NCBI GenBank assembly: GCA_902526825.1
Contig: CABZMN010000001.1
Span: 71,819-135,818 of the forward strand
Length of the DNA stretch: 64,000 nt
Direction: 5' to 3'
Origin: an uncultured Candidatus Actinomarina sp.
Lineage (GTDB): Bacteria; Actinomycetota; Acidimicrobiia; Actinomarinales; Actinomarinaceae
In this document: positions 1 to 8,754 of the stretch, one piece after another
How the letters are laid out: each line of letters opens with the position of its first letter
Numbering within the stretch: position 1 is the first letter of the stretch
Translations under genes and position numbers: made by a program
The notes under the pieces: generated by a model
What the model was told of the DNA's origin: nothing
What the model saw: the letters and a program-made list of their open reading frames with translations, nothing else
Database searches by the model: none

Positions 1-138
<138 letters not shown>

Positions 139-154
139 CTAAAAAATTATCTAT

Positions 155-814
155 CTAGTAATTCCAAAGGGGTTCATTTAAATTCCAATCTGGGGATTCA
201 CCCCATTTATTTAAAAAAGTAACTTCCTCTACAGGCTTTCTTGTTGCAACTCCCCATTTCCCTAAAGGGTATCCTGCAGTAATAGTCGCATTTAAGGTCC
301 ACCCTTTATCTGCTGGAATATCAAGAATTTTATAAACTTCTTCTGTCTTAAAACTCATTACTGTTGTTAGGCATGTTCCTATTCCATGACCTCTTGCAGC
401 AAGCATCAAACTCCATATTGCAGGATAAATTGATGAACCAGTTGGATCATTTCTTGAAAAAACTAAAACCAAAAGGGGAACTTTTTCATAGTTCTCAGCT
501 AACCAACTTGCAGAATTACTAATTCTTCGAACAGTATCAATTTGTTCTTTGTCTTTTAAATTTGAAGCACCTAAATCAGACGAATTATTGTAGAAAGATT
601 TAACGTAATAGTCCCAAGTTTCTTTATAGATATCAGCTAACTGAGTTCTGACTTCTTGGTCTGTTACAGCTACAAATCTCCAGTCTTGTTTGTTTGAACC
701 ACTTGGTGCACGAATTGCTGAATCAATCATTGATTTTATAATTTCATCGGGGATAGGATCTTCTTTTACCCTTCGCATTGCCCTCGTTGTATAGAGAGCT
801 TCAAATACATCCAT
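155..814 (-). CDS. Nitroreductase-family flavoprotein
   Basis: A 219-residue NAD(P)H-dependent FMN oxidoreductase of the nitroreductase fold. The N-terminal TTRAMRRV (residues 9-16) is the usual FMN-phosphate-binding arginine segment. APSGSNKQDW (about 36-45) is the conserved flavin-contacting loop, and YPAIWSLMLAARGHGIGTC matches the central helix of the family. The length is typical. Family members reduce nitroaromatics, quinones, flavins or enones, and the sequence does not fix the substrate. The gene starts 34 bases from the divergent crotonase gene, so the two may share a control region. The family call is safe; the substrate is unknown. Confidence 0.85.
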   Translation of the reverse strand: MDVFEALYTTRAMRRVKEDPIPDEIIKSMIDSAIRAPSGSNKQDWRFVAVTDQEVRTQLADIYKETWDYYVKSFYNNSSDLGASNLKDKEQIDTVRRISNSASWLAENYEKVPLLVLVFSRNDPTGSSIYPAIWSLMLAARGHGIGTCLTTVMSFKTEEVYKILDIPADKGWTLNATITAGYPLGKWGVATRKPVEEVTFLNKWGESPDWNLNEPLWNY

Positions 815-848
815 TTTGTTATTTTAGTAAGATAGAAGTTAGGTAAGT

Positions 849-1664
849 ATGGATAAAAAAATATTTTCAGAAGTAAAAGACAATATTGGGATTGTTTGGT
901 TAAATCGTCCTGAGAAAAAAAATGCCTTAAACGATGAACTATGGTTTGGACTTCCAGAATTAGTAAAAGAATTAGATGAAAGTGACGAGGTAAGAGTAAT
1001 TCTTCTTGCAGCAAAAGGAGATACGTTTTCTGCAGGTATAGACATAAATTTACTTGTAGAAGCTTTTGATCTAAATGAAGATTTGAAAACTAATGCGAAA
1101 GAAAGAATTGAAATTATGGAGATTACAAAAAAATTTCAAGATGCGTTCACGACCGTTGCAAAAACACAAAAACCAACAATAGCTGCAATTCAAGGATTTA
1201 GTATTGGAGGTGCTACAAACTTAGTAGCATCTTGCGATATTAGGCTTTCAACAAAAGATGCCCAATTTTCAATTGGTGAATCAAAGCTTGGGTTAGTAGC
1301 CGACGTTGGGGCTTTACAAAGAATGCCTAAAATCATATCAAAGGGTCTACTAAGAGAACTAGCATACACTGGAAAAACTTTTGATGGTGAATATGCAAAA
1401 GAGATTGGATTTGTAAATCATATTTTTGACACCCATGAAGAACTTATCAGTGGTGCTATGGAATTAGCAAACGAGATTGCTTCAAACTCACCCTTAGTTA
1501 TGAGAGGTACAAAAATGATTCTTGATAAAGGTGAGGAGTTAACATCTGATCAGTCATTAGATCTTGTAAGAATGTGGAGTACTTCATTCCTGAGTTCTGA
1601 AGACTTGAAAGAAGGAATTTTTGCAAGAATGGAAAAGAGAGATCCTAAGTTTAAGGGACAATAG
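849..1664 (+). CDS. Crotonase, probably delta3,5-delta2,4-dienoyl-CoA isomerase
   Basis: A 271-residue enoyl-CoA hydratase/isomerase-family protein. The oxyanion-hole segments are KGDTFSAGIDI (about 56-66) and IQGFSIGGAT (about 114-123). The active-site stretch GESKLGLVADVGALQRMPK has Glu144 and Asp152, the same eight-residue spacing as the catalytic Glu/Asp pair of ECH1 dienoyl-CoA isomerases. The C-terminal region, ending in ARMEKRDPK, also resembles ECH1. Such enzymes move double bonds during beta-oxidation of unsaturated fatty acids, which fits the acyl-CoA dehydrogenase, EtfD and glyoxylate genes elsewhere in the window. A plain hydratase remains possible. Its stop abuts the stop of the convergent dGTPase gene with no base between. 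Confidence 0.8.
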   Translation: MDKKIFSEVKDNIGIVWLNRPEKKNALNDELWFGLPELVKELDESDEVRVILLAAKGDTFSAGIDINLLVEAFDLNEDLKTNAKERIEIMEITKKFQDAFTTVAKTQKPTIAAIQGFSIGGATNLVASCDIRLSTKDAQFSIGESKLGLVADVGALQRMPKIISKGLLRELAYTGKTFDGEYAKEIGFVNHIFDTHEELISGAMELANEIASNSPLVMRGTKMILDKGEELTSDQSLDLVRMWSTSFLSSEDLKEGIFARMEKRDPKFKGQ

Positions 1665-2642
1665 TTATAATTTGCTAAATTCCTTCAGGGCAAATCTATC
1701 CGTCATACCAGCCACGTAGTCTACGGCATTTTCAAGTTCTGATTGAGCAGTCCTATATTGCTCAGGTAGTAAGTTTGGATTATTCGTATAATTTGAAACT
1801 AGTTTTTCAACAACTTTTTTAGCTTCTGCTCTTTCCTTTTTTGTTTCATCTCTGAGATATACTTTTTCAAACATAAACTCTCTTAAATTGTTCATAATAT
1901 TCAAAATCTCATCATCCATACGAAGGTTACCTTCAGACGACGCTTTAAAAATTCCTGAAATAAGTGAATTTATCCAAGTTTTACCTGGACTACCTAGTTC
2001 AGAAGTAATGTTTTTTGGTATTTCACTTTCATTTAGCACACCAGCTCTTATTGCATCTTCAACATCGTGTGAAAGATATGCAATCCTATCGGCGTATCTA
2101 CAAATTAAGCCTTCATTAGTAAAGGGAGGTTCTTCATATTTCCATGGATGTTTTTCTATTCCATTAACAGTTTCTTTTGTAAGATTTAAAGGTTCAATGA
2201 TTGAGAGCATTTTTACAGAATTTTCAGAATGGCTCCAACCACCATCAAGCATATCGTTCAAAACTTCCTCACCAGTGTGTCCGAAAGGAGAATGTCCCAC
2301 GTCATGCCCTAAACAAATAGCTTCAGTTAAATCTGGATTTAGGCCTAGAGTTTTTGCGATAGATCTACCAATTTGAGTTACGTTTAGCGTGTGAGTCATT
2401 CTTGTTATAAAATGATCGCCATCCGGATTGATAAATACTTGAGTTTTGTGTTTTAATCTTCTGAATGTTTTTGAGTGTATAATTCTATCCCTATCTCTTT
2501 CAAAAACAGTCCTAAAAGGATCTTCATCTTCTTTTTTAAAACGACCTTTTGATTCTTCAGATAACATTGCGTACGAAGATAAAGTAACACGCTCGTTAGT
2601 CTCTCTCCATTTTCTATCTCTAAGTATGAAAGAATCATTCAC
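1665..2642 (-). CDS. dgt: dGTP triphosphohydrolase
   Basis: A 325-residue HD-domain phosphohydrolase that splits dNTPs, classically dGTP, to deoxynucleoside and tripolyphosphate. The N-terminal RRLKHKTQVF segment and the metal-binding set H (RMTHTL), HD (GHDVGHSPFGH) and D (LSHDVEDA) are present in order. The length is that of the shorter bacterial and actinobacterial form rather than the 505-residue E. coli enzyme. It lies 16 bases downstream of a deoxyribonucleotidase-like gene on the same strand, so both may act in deoxynucleotide pool control. The dGTPase-like family is clear; nucleotide preference is inferred. Confidence 0.9.
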   Translation of the reverse strand: MNDSFILRDRKWRETNERVTLSSYAMLSEESKGRFKKEDEDPFRTVFERDRDRIIHSKTFRRLKHKTQVFINPDGDHFITRMTHTLNVTQIGRSIAKTLGLNPDLTEAICLGHDVGHSPFGHTGEEVLNDMLDGGWSHSENSVKMLSIIEPLNLTKETVNGIEKHPWKYEEPPFTNEGLICRYADRIAYLSHDVEDAIRAGVLNESEIPKNITSELGSPGKTWINSLISGIFKASSEGNLRMDDEILNIMNNLREFMFEKVYLRDETKKERAEAKKVVEKLVSNYTNNPNLLPEQYRTAQSELENAVDYVAGMTDRFALKEFSKL

Positions 2643-2658
2643 AATTTTAGATTAATTC

Positions 2659-3204
2659 TTAAATGGAATTTAATAAAGCGATTAAATCATTCCAACCATT
2701 TAAATCGTGAACGCCTTCGATAGGATCGTTATATAATCTTACGAATCTAATAATTGTTTTATCTTTCCTGTTTTTTACATAATTATCAAGCTGATATGGA
2801 GCATCATCTATGTAAACGTCACAATCTATCTTCCACTTTTCCTCAATAAAGTGTATTTCTTTCGTTGGTATCTTATTTTCCCCAAGCCACATCAAAGTAT
2901 CATGTATTGACCACCATGGCTTAGAGGAAATAATTACTACCTCATGACCATCTTTTGAAAGCTCATATAAAACATCTACAGCATTTTCGTACAGTTCAAG
3001 ATTTCTAAAAATGGATGAGCCGTCGATATCTTTAGCCCATTTCCAGAAATCTATTTCCTCCTGAAAGTGTGTTAAAGGTTTAGAAAGGCCCCATTCAGTT
3101 ATCTCTTCCAATAATATTTTTTTACCAAATTCTTTTTCATATAGTTCAGTCCAGCCTTTTGTGAAGTTTGCAACAACACCGTCTAAATCAACTCCGATTC
3201 TCAT
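2659..3204 (-). CDS. HAD-family 5'-deoxyribonucleotidase-like protein
   Basis: A 181-residue HAD phosphatase. The N-terminal DLDGVVANF supplies the nucleophile Asp and the second Asp (DxDG). VIISSKPWW provides motif II, and CDVYIDDAP near the C terminus gives the motif IV acidic pair. Size and motifs match the NT5C/5'(3')-deoxyribonucleotidase group, which dephosphorylates deoxynucleoside monophosphates. It is followed on the same strand by dgt and is divergent from dnaX, separated by 59 bases. A role in nucleotide salvage or pool balance is inferred from family and neighbours; the substrate is not proven by sequence. Confidence 0.75.
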   Translation of the reverse strand: MRIGVDLDGVVANFTKGWTELYEKEFGKKILLEEITEWGLSKPLTHFQEEIDFWKWAKDIDGSSIFRNLELYENAVDVLYELSKDGHEVVIISSKPWWSIHDTLMWLGENKIPTKEIHFIEEKWKIDCDVYIDDAPYQLDNYVKNRKDKTIIRFVRLYNDPIEGVHDLNGWNDLIALLNSI

Positions 3205-3263
3205 TTGACTAAGTTTAATTCTTCAGTGCACTATAGAAGGGTAACCTATTAGCATTTACATAT

Positions 3264-4793
3264 ATGGAACAAGCATTATATAGAAAATATAGACCCGCAA
3301 ATCTAAAAGAGATGGTAGGACAAGATGAGGCGGTTTCTTTAATTTCGTCCCAAATATCGGATGAAAAAATTGGCCATGCTTACCTATTTTCAGGACCAAA
3401 AGGTGTGGGCAAGACTTCACTTGCACGCATAATTGCAAAAGAACTTGGTTGTGATCCGGTATTTGACGTATCTGAAATTGATGCAGCCTCACATAATAAG
3501 GTGGATGACATAAGGGATATGAATGAAAGTGTAAATTTTATTGCAACTTCTCCTGGAAAAAAGAGAATATTTATTTTGGATGAAGTTCATATGTTGTCGA
3601 ATGCAGCGTCAAATGCATTTCTTAAGACATTAGAAGAACCACCCGAACACGTAATTTTTATACTTGCAACAACTGAGCCAGATAGAGTGATTGAAACCAT
3701 AAGAAGCAGAACAACACAAGTTGTATTTAAAAAAATTTCTGAAGCAGAAATAATTAAGGTACTACAAAAAATTTCAAAAAAAGAAAATATAAATTTCAAT
3801 AAAGACATTCTTCAAACTATTGCAACTTATTCAGACGGATCTTTGAGAGATGCAATAAATTTATTTGAGCAAGCAGATAATACATTTGGAGAAAAAGTAA
3901 CTGTTGAAAATATATTCAGCTTAGTTGGTAAATTGGGCTCTGAAGAGATACAGGAAATAATTGAATCTATCGAGTTTCAGGATACAGGCAAAATTTTAAA
4001 TGTCATCAGAGAAGCTTATGCTAAAGGTTTGCAACCAACCGATATTTCAAATTCAATATCAGAATTTTTTCGTAATTTATTTTATCTTAAGTATTTACCA
4101 GATGATAAAAAACTCGAATCTTTAACTGAAGATTTTAAAAAGAATTTAGAAAAAGCAAATGAAAAAATATCAGCAAAACAATTGGTTCGTATACTTGATT
4201 TGATTGATGAAATTAATTCAAACTTACCATCATCAAATTCTCAACATTTAAAACTTGAATTATTCATGATGAAATTGATTAAGCCAGAATTTGGCTCTGA
4301 TGTAAAATCTATTGGTTACCGACTTGATCTTCTAGAAGGACGAACTAGTTTATCAAGAAGTGTTGATGAAGATACTAAATCAGAAGAAAAAATACTAGCT
4401 GATGAGAAACCAAAAAATGAATCTAAACCTAAAGAAAAAAAAGTTAAAAGTAAAAATAAACAATCACTTGAAGATTTCGATGTTTACTGGCCAAAAATTT
4501 TGAACTCGCTGAAAGAAACTTTATCAGCAAGAAAATATTCTTACTTAACGGCAGTGAAACCTGAAGTGAATGAAGATAACGTTGTAACCCTTTATGTTGA
4601 TAAAAATAATGAATTTCTTTTTGATGAATTAAAAAAAAGTACGGAGATAATTGATCTGATTAAATCAGAAGTAGCAAAACTCATGGGCATTGAAGCTTTA
4701 GTAAATATAGAAATTAGCGAAACAATTAATACAAAAGAAGAGGGTGGCATATCAGCGGCCCAAGAAATTTTTGATGTTGAGGATTTAAGTTAA
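3264..4793 (+). CDS. dnaX: DNA polymerase III subunit gamma/tau, lacking the zinc module
   Basis: A 509-residue clamp-loader ATPase. Walker A GPKGVGKTS (about 44-52), Walker B with LDEVHML, sensor-1 ATTEPD and the arginine-finger SRT motif (IRSRT) are present, followed by the lid and clamp-loader domains. A Lys/Glu-rich linker (about 355-410) leads to a tau-like C-terminal domain (about 415-500). Normally a four-Cys zinc module of about 25 residues sits between the Walker A helix and EIDAAS. Here only Cys63 remains and the sequence runs directly from LGCDPVF to EIDAAS. The downstream convergent gene shares the stop overlap TTAA. Confidence 0.95.
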   Translation: MEQALYRKYRPANLKEMVGQDEAVSLISSQISDEKIGHAYLFSGPKGVGKTSLARIIAKELGCDPVFDVSEIDAASHNKVDDIRDMNESVNFIATSPGKKRIFILDEVHMLSNAASNAFLKTLEEPPEHVIFILATTEPDRVIETIRSRTTQVVFKKISEAEIIKVLQKISKKENINFNKDILQTIATYSDGSLRDAINLFEQADNTFGEKVTVENIFSLVGKLGSEEIQEIIESIEFQDTGKILNVIREAYAKGLQPTDISNSISEFFRNLFYLKYLPDDKKLESLTEDFKKNLEKANEKISAKQLVRILDLIDEINSNLPSSNSQHLKLELFMMKLIKPEFGSDVKSIGYRLDLLEGRTSLSRSVDEDTKSEEKILADEKPKNESKPKEKKVKSKNKQSLEDFDVYWPKILNSLKETLSARKYSYLTAVKPEVNEDNVVTLYVDKNNEFLFDELKKSTEIIDLIKSEVAKLMGIEALVNIEISETINTKEEGGISAAQEIFDVEDLS

Positions 4794-5131
4794 TTATCTT
4801 TTAGATTTAATTCACTTAAAGCCATTGTTATTCTTCTTGATCCTTGATTTTGGGCACTTTTACATAATTCAATAAAACTTCTTAGTTCCCCAGTTCTAAA
4901 TTTTTTAAGTGCATCACCTGAAGGAACATCTCCATTTCTTTCTCTTTCTAGTAATTTAATTTCAATCTCTTTTGCCCTGGCAAGATAAGTACTGCTCACC
5001 TCAAATAAAGTATCAACACCATCAGTTATAGGTGGATTAATATGACCCATTAGCACATTTATGTATTCGTTAATTTCTTCATGCAGCTCGTCTGCGCCTG
5101 AAAGACCTTTCTTTAGTGGAAATTTTTGCAT
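4790..5131 (-). CDS. Hypothetical protein, 113 residues, helix-rich
   Basis: I do not recognise this protein. It is soluble, without signal peptide or membrane segment, and rich in charged residues, with predicted-helical stretches around 10-35, 48-66 and 73-105 and a single Cys (about 91). It follows murJ with a one-base overlap of stop and start, so it is probably co-transcribed with murJ and the PHP gene. Downstream it shares a four-base stop overlap with dnaX. It is not the YbaB protein that often follows dnaX. The uninterrupted frame and tight operon fit argue that it is real. Confidence 0.65.
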   Translation of the reverse strand: MQKFPLKKGLSGADELHEEINEYINVLMGHINPPITDGVDTLFEVSSTYLARAKEIEIKLLERERNGDVPSGDALKKFRTGELRSFIELCKSAQNQGSRRITMALSELNLKDN

Positions 5132-6624
5132 TATTCTTTTCTAACCTTTATGTATTTCATTTTAATTACATTAAGAGACACAATAAACGCCAAAGCAATA
5201 ATTGTTAGGTAAATCAATAAATTCATAATGTTCGAATTTCCACTAACAGATAAAAATCTGATAAATGTAAAGACTACACTCCCAATTAATGTTGAAATGC
5301 TCAAGTCAATTGCTAAATCCCTATTTAGAATTTTTTCATTTCCTATTTTTAATGTAAAAAGCAACACCAATGAATACAAGAAAAGAGGTATAACAATTAA
5401 AACTGCATAGTTTGATTCCGACTTATTTGTACTACTTAACACAAGTAGAGTTGACAAAACTGTTGCTGAAGTACCTATCAAAACTGGATACCAATATTTA
5501 CTTTGAACATAAAAAGATCTAGTTACAATCTGATTGATAGACCAAGGTAAGATAGCAAATGATACAACTGACATAATTGAACTTACACGTTGGACATCAT
5601 TACTAGTAAATGCACCACGTTCGTAAACAATACTCACTACCTCATCGCTACCAAAGAAAAAAAACAAAACTATAGCTACATTTAGAAAAAATAAAATAGA
5701 GACTTGGTGACGGATTAATTCTCTAAGCTCTTCAAACTTCTTGTTAACAAATAAGTTAGATAAAGTTGGAAAACTTGCAACACCTACAGCTTGGGCTAAA
5801 ACTCCCACCGGTAAAATTGCTACTCTCCTAGCGTATCTAAAAGAGGCAATTGCTCCTGTGCTAAGAAAAGATCCAAATATTCTGAATAATTGTTCATCCA
5901 TGACTGCAATTGATTGACCAACAATCAAAGGAAGTGATACTTTAAAATATTGACTTAAAAACATTGCTTTTGGTTTTATAAATTTATAACTCAGACCAAC
6001 ACTTCTTAATCCAATTAATTGGATTACTATATGACCCAAAAAGGAACCGATCAAACCACCTATTGCAAATCCGTAAACTGTAGCTTCTGGAGTTGAAGAA
6101 TAAATCCAGCCAAATAAGATAATTGACAAATTATAAATTACTGGAGCTATCGCAGCGTATTTAAATTCATTTTTAAAATACTGATATGCCATCATAATCG
6201 CACCCGAAAAGAAAAAAACTTGACTAAAAATAATTGGAGTAAAAACTTTAACAAAAAGGTTTTGATTTACCACTCCAAAGATATCTGCTATTTCATATCT
6301 AAAAATAAAACCAAGAATAGAAATACTTAAAAATATAACCGTTAAGCCATTTAGCAGTGAAAGGAAATAACTATTTAGCTTATCGTCATCTTCTTTTTCA
6401 AACCTTGAGAGAAGAGGTATTAATGTTATTGCAAGATAGCCTCCGGCTGATAGATAAAATAAAAAATCAGGAATCACAAAAGCTAAATCCAAAGTATCTG
6501 ATGCATTAGATACCCCAGTCCAATTTGCTAATAAAATTTCTCTAACAAACCCAAAAATTCTACTCATTAAATAAGCTAAAGAAATTATTGATATTGGACC
6601 AATTAATTTTTTATAATTCTGCAT
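5131..6624 (-). CDS. murJ: Lipid II flippase MurJ (MviN family)
   Basis: A 497-residue polytopic membrane protein with about 14 hydrophobic segments, starting with the conserved N-terminal ISLAYLMSRIFGFVREILLA region, whose arginines line the MOP-superfamily cavity. It flips lipid-linked peptidoglycan precursor across the membrane. It ends at the MOP core and lacks the C-terminal cytoplasmic pseudokinase and extracellular domains found in mycobacterial MurJ. The start codon overlaps the end of the PHP gene by 14 bases, implying translational coupling. The family assignment is firm. Confidence 0.93.
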   Translation of the reverse strand: MQNYKKLIGPISIISLAYLMSRIFGFVREILLANWTGVSNASDTLDLAFVIPDFLFYLSAGGYLAITLIPLLSRFEKEDDDKLNSYFLSLLNGLTVIFLSISILGFIFRYEIADIFGVVNQNLFVKVFTPIIFSQVFFFSGAIMMAYQYFKNEFKYAAIAPVIYNLSIILFGWIYSSTPEATVYGFAIGGLIGSFLGHIVIQLIGLRSVGLSYKFIKPKAMFLSQYFKVSLPLIVGQSIAVMDEQLFRIFGSFLSTGAIASFRYARRVAILPVGVLAQAVGVASFPTLSNLFVNKKFEELRELIRHQVSILFFLNVAIVLFFFFGSDEVVSIVYERGAFTSNDVQRVSSIMSVVSFAILPWSINQIVTRSFYVQSKYWYPVLIGTSATVLSTLLVLSSTNKSESNYAVLIVIPLFLYSLVLLFTLKIGNEKILNRDLAIDLSISTLIGSVVFTFIRFLSVSGNSNIMNLLIYLTIIALAFIVSLNVIKMKYIKVRKE

Positions 6625-7489
6625 GCTTTTCTTTCATAAGCTCAAGTAGTTCATAAGAAATATTCAACTTATTACTCTCATAACCAAATCCTATATTTAT
6701 GTCAGGTTTATTGTCACCGTGATAATCAGAACCACCACTTTTTAATAAATTCATATTGTTTACAATCTCACTCAATGTGCTTGAAGTTGTTTTGGAGTAA
6801 CTTGAATAATATGTCTCAACTCCATGAATACCGAGATTTTTCAATGATCTTAATCGATCTACAAATACAGAGTCACACCAATTTTTTGAAAAAGAGTAGT
6901 CTTTATTACTCATTAGTGTGTGAGGGTGTGCAAGAAAAACCAAACATTTAGATTCTTTCGCACAATCAATGACTTCCTCAATTGGGTTTTGGTGAATTCT
7001 AGAATCACCAACTTTACCATTTCCTAAGTATTCTTTAAATGCTTCATTTAGTGAAGCTACATACCCTTTAGATTTCATCAAATTAGCAATATGAGGACGA
7101 CCCGGTACTTTTGTTTCAAGATCATCCAATTCTTTTCTTTCAATTTCTACACCTACTTTTTTTAGTTTTTCCAATATTTCATAATTTCTATTTTTCTTTT
7201 CAATTCTAATTTTTGAAAGTAACTCATATATAGGGGTATCTTTTTTTAAAAAATAAATAAGTAAATGAATTCCCGCAAATGGATTTTCTAACTCTAAGTC
7301 ATACCAACTAACACTCATTTCAACTCCTGGAATTATTTCAATTAAATTAGTGTTTTCAACCTCTGACAAAAACTCGTGATCAGTTATTGATATAGCCTGT
7401 AGTTGTTGTTCTATTGCAATATTCAATATATCTTCAATTTTGTCAGTCCCGTCAGAATTAGATGAATGAATATGGAGATCAATGCTCAT
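6611..7489 (-). CDS. PHP-domain phosphoesterase
   Basis: A 292-residue PHP metalloenzyme. Metal-binding motifs appear in order: DLHIHSSNSDGT (4-15), ITDHE (about 36-40), a middle Glu/His region, FLAHPH (about 182-187) and GGSDYHG (about 257-263). It resembles the YciV/RNase AM type of 3',5'-nucleoside bisphosphate phosphatase that acts on short RNA ends and pAp. It is the first gene of a likely operon with murJ and the 113-residue unknown. Its start is 47 bases from the divergent lysC. The family is certain; the substrate is inferred. Confidence 0.82.
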   Translation of the reverse strand: MSIDLHIHSSNSDGTDKIEDILNIAIEQQLQAISITDHEFLSEVENTNLIEIIPGVEMSVSWYDLELENPFAGIHLLIYFLKKDTPIYELLSKIRIEKKNRNYEILEKLKKVGVEIERKELDDLETKVPGRPHIANLMKSKGYVASLNEAFKEYLGNGKVGDSRIHQNPIEEVIDCAKESKCLVFLAHPHTLMSNKDYSFSKNWCDSVFVDRLRSLKNLGIHGVETYYSSYSKTTSSTLSEIVNNMNLLKSGGSDYHGDNKPDINIGFGYESNKLNISYELLELMKEKHAEL

Positions 7490-7536
7490 TAAATCTAGAA
7501 TACTAGGTCTGTTAAATCTTTAATAAACTCATTAGA

Positions 7537-8754
7537 ATGTTTCAGATGAATTTAATAGTACAAAAATTTGGTGGAACTAGTGTTGAAAATCCCGAAACAC
7601 TAAAAATTGTTGCACAAAAAATAATTGATTGTAAATCAAAAGGAAACGAGGTTGTAGTAGTTGTTTCTGCTATGGGTTCAAGTACGGATGAGTTAATTGA
7701 TCTAGCTAATGAACTATCCGATACACCCTCCCCCAGAGAAATGGATATGTTGTTGTCGGCAGGAGAGAGAATAACAATGTCACTACTAGCAATGCATCTA
7801 AATAATCTTGGTTATGAATCCTTTTCTTTAACAGGTTCACAGGCAGGAATAACTACAACGTCGAGACATGGAATGGCGGAGATCGAAAATATTTCTGGTG
7901 AAAGAGTTAAAGAGGGCATTAATGAAGGAAAGATAGTAATAGTTGCTGGTTTTCAAGGAGTAAACAAAGAGACTAAAGAGATTACAACACTTGGAAGAGG
8001 AGGATCTGATGCTACAGCAGTTGCGTTAGCTGTAGCACTTGGTGCAGAAAAATGTGAGATTTATACAGATGTTGAGGGTGTATTTACAGCAGACCCAAGA
8101 ATAGTTACAAAAGCCAAGCTAATTGAAGAGATAACATACGATGAAATGTTGGAAATGGCTTCATCAGGTGCAAGGGTTTTAATGGCTAGGTCTGTAGAAT
8201 TTGGTAGAAGGTATAATGTACCAATAATTGTAAAACCTACCTTTAGCGAAGGTTCAGGCACAATTGTAAAGGACAAAGTAATGGAACAAGCAATTGTAAG
8301 TGGAGTCACTCACAACGATAAAGAGATCAAATTTACACTATTTGGAGTTCCCGATCAGCCAGGCATTGCTGGAAAAGTTTTTGGACCTCTTTCAGAAAAT
8401 GGTGTAATTGTAGATATGATTGTTCAAAACGTTTCAAAAGAATCAAAAACGGATATTAGTTTTACTGCACCATTAGAGCAAAAGTCCGAAGTTGAAAATA
8501 TCTTAGAAAATTTATCAACTGAGCTCGAAGCAGAAGGAGCAGATTCAGATCCAAACATTGCAAGGGTTTCATTAATTGGTGCTGGTATGAAAGCTGAGTC
8601 TGGAATAGCTTCGAAAATGTTTTCAATACTTGGCGAAAATAAAATCAATATTGCAATGATTTCAACATCACCGATAAGAATTTCATGTGTTGTTAACAAG
8701 GATGATATGCAAAAAGCTATAGACTCATTACACAAAGAATTTATTGAAGCATAA
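7537..8754 (+). CDS. lysC: Aspartate kinase
   Basis: A 405-residue monofunctional aspartokinase making aspartyl phosphate for Lys, Thr, Met and diaminopimelate. VQKFGGTSV near the N terminus and the GRGGSDATAVALA segment mark the amino-acid kinase domain. Two ACT domains follow in the last 150 residues (VPDQPGIAGKVF and SLIGAGM regions), which usually bind Lys/Thr as feedback effectors. A second Met (residue 4, 7546) is a possible alternative start. The stop is immediately followed by asd with no spacer, the classic lysC-asd operon. Confidence 0.95.
   Translation: MFQMNLIVQKFGGTSVENPETLKIVAQKIIDCKSKGNEVVVVVSAMGSSTDELIDLANELSDTPSPREMDMLLSAGERITMSLLAMHLNNLGYESFSLTGSQAGITTTSRHGMAEIENISGERVKEGINEGKIVIVAGFQGVNKETKEITTLGRGGSDATAVALAVALGAEKCEIYTDVEGVFTADPRIVTKAKLIEEITYDEMLEMASSGARVLMARSVEFGRRYNVPIIVKPTFSEGSGTIVKDKVMEQAIVSGVTHNDKEIKFTLFGVPDQPGIAGKVFGPLSENGVIVDMIVQNVSKESKTDISFTAPLEQKSEVENILENLSTELEAEGADSDPNIARVSLIGAGMKAESGIASKMFSILGENKINIAMISTSPIRISCVVNKDDMQKAIDSLHKEFIEA

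Noticed and set aside
4720-5131. YbaB/EbfC gene after dnaX
   Set aside because: The following gene is on the opposite strand and shows none of the YbaB Met/Gln-rich pattern.
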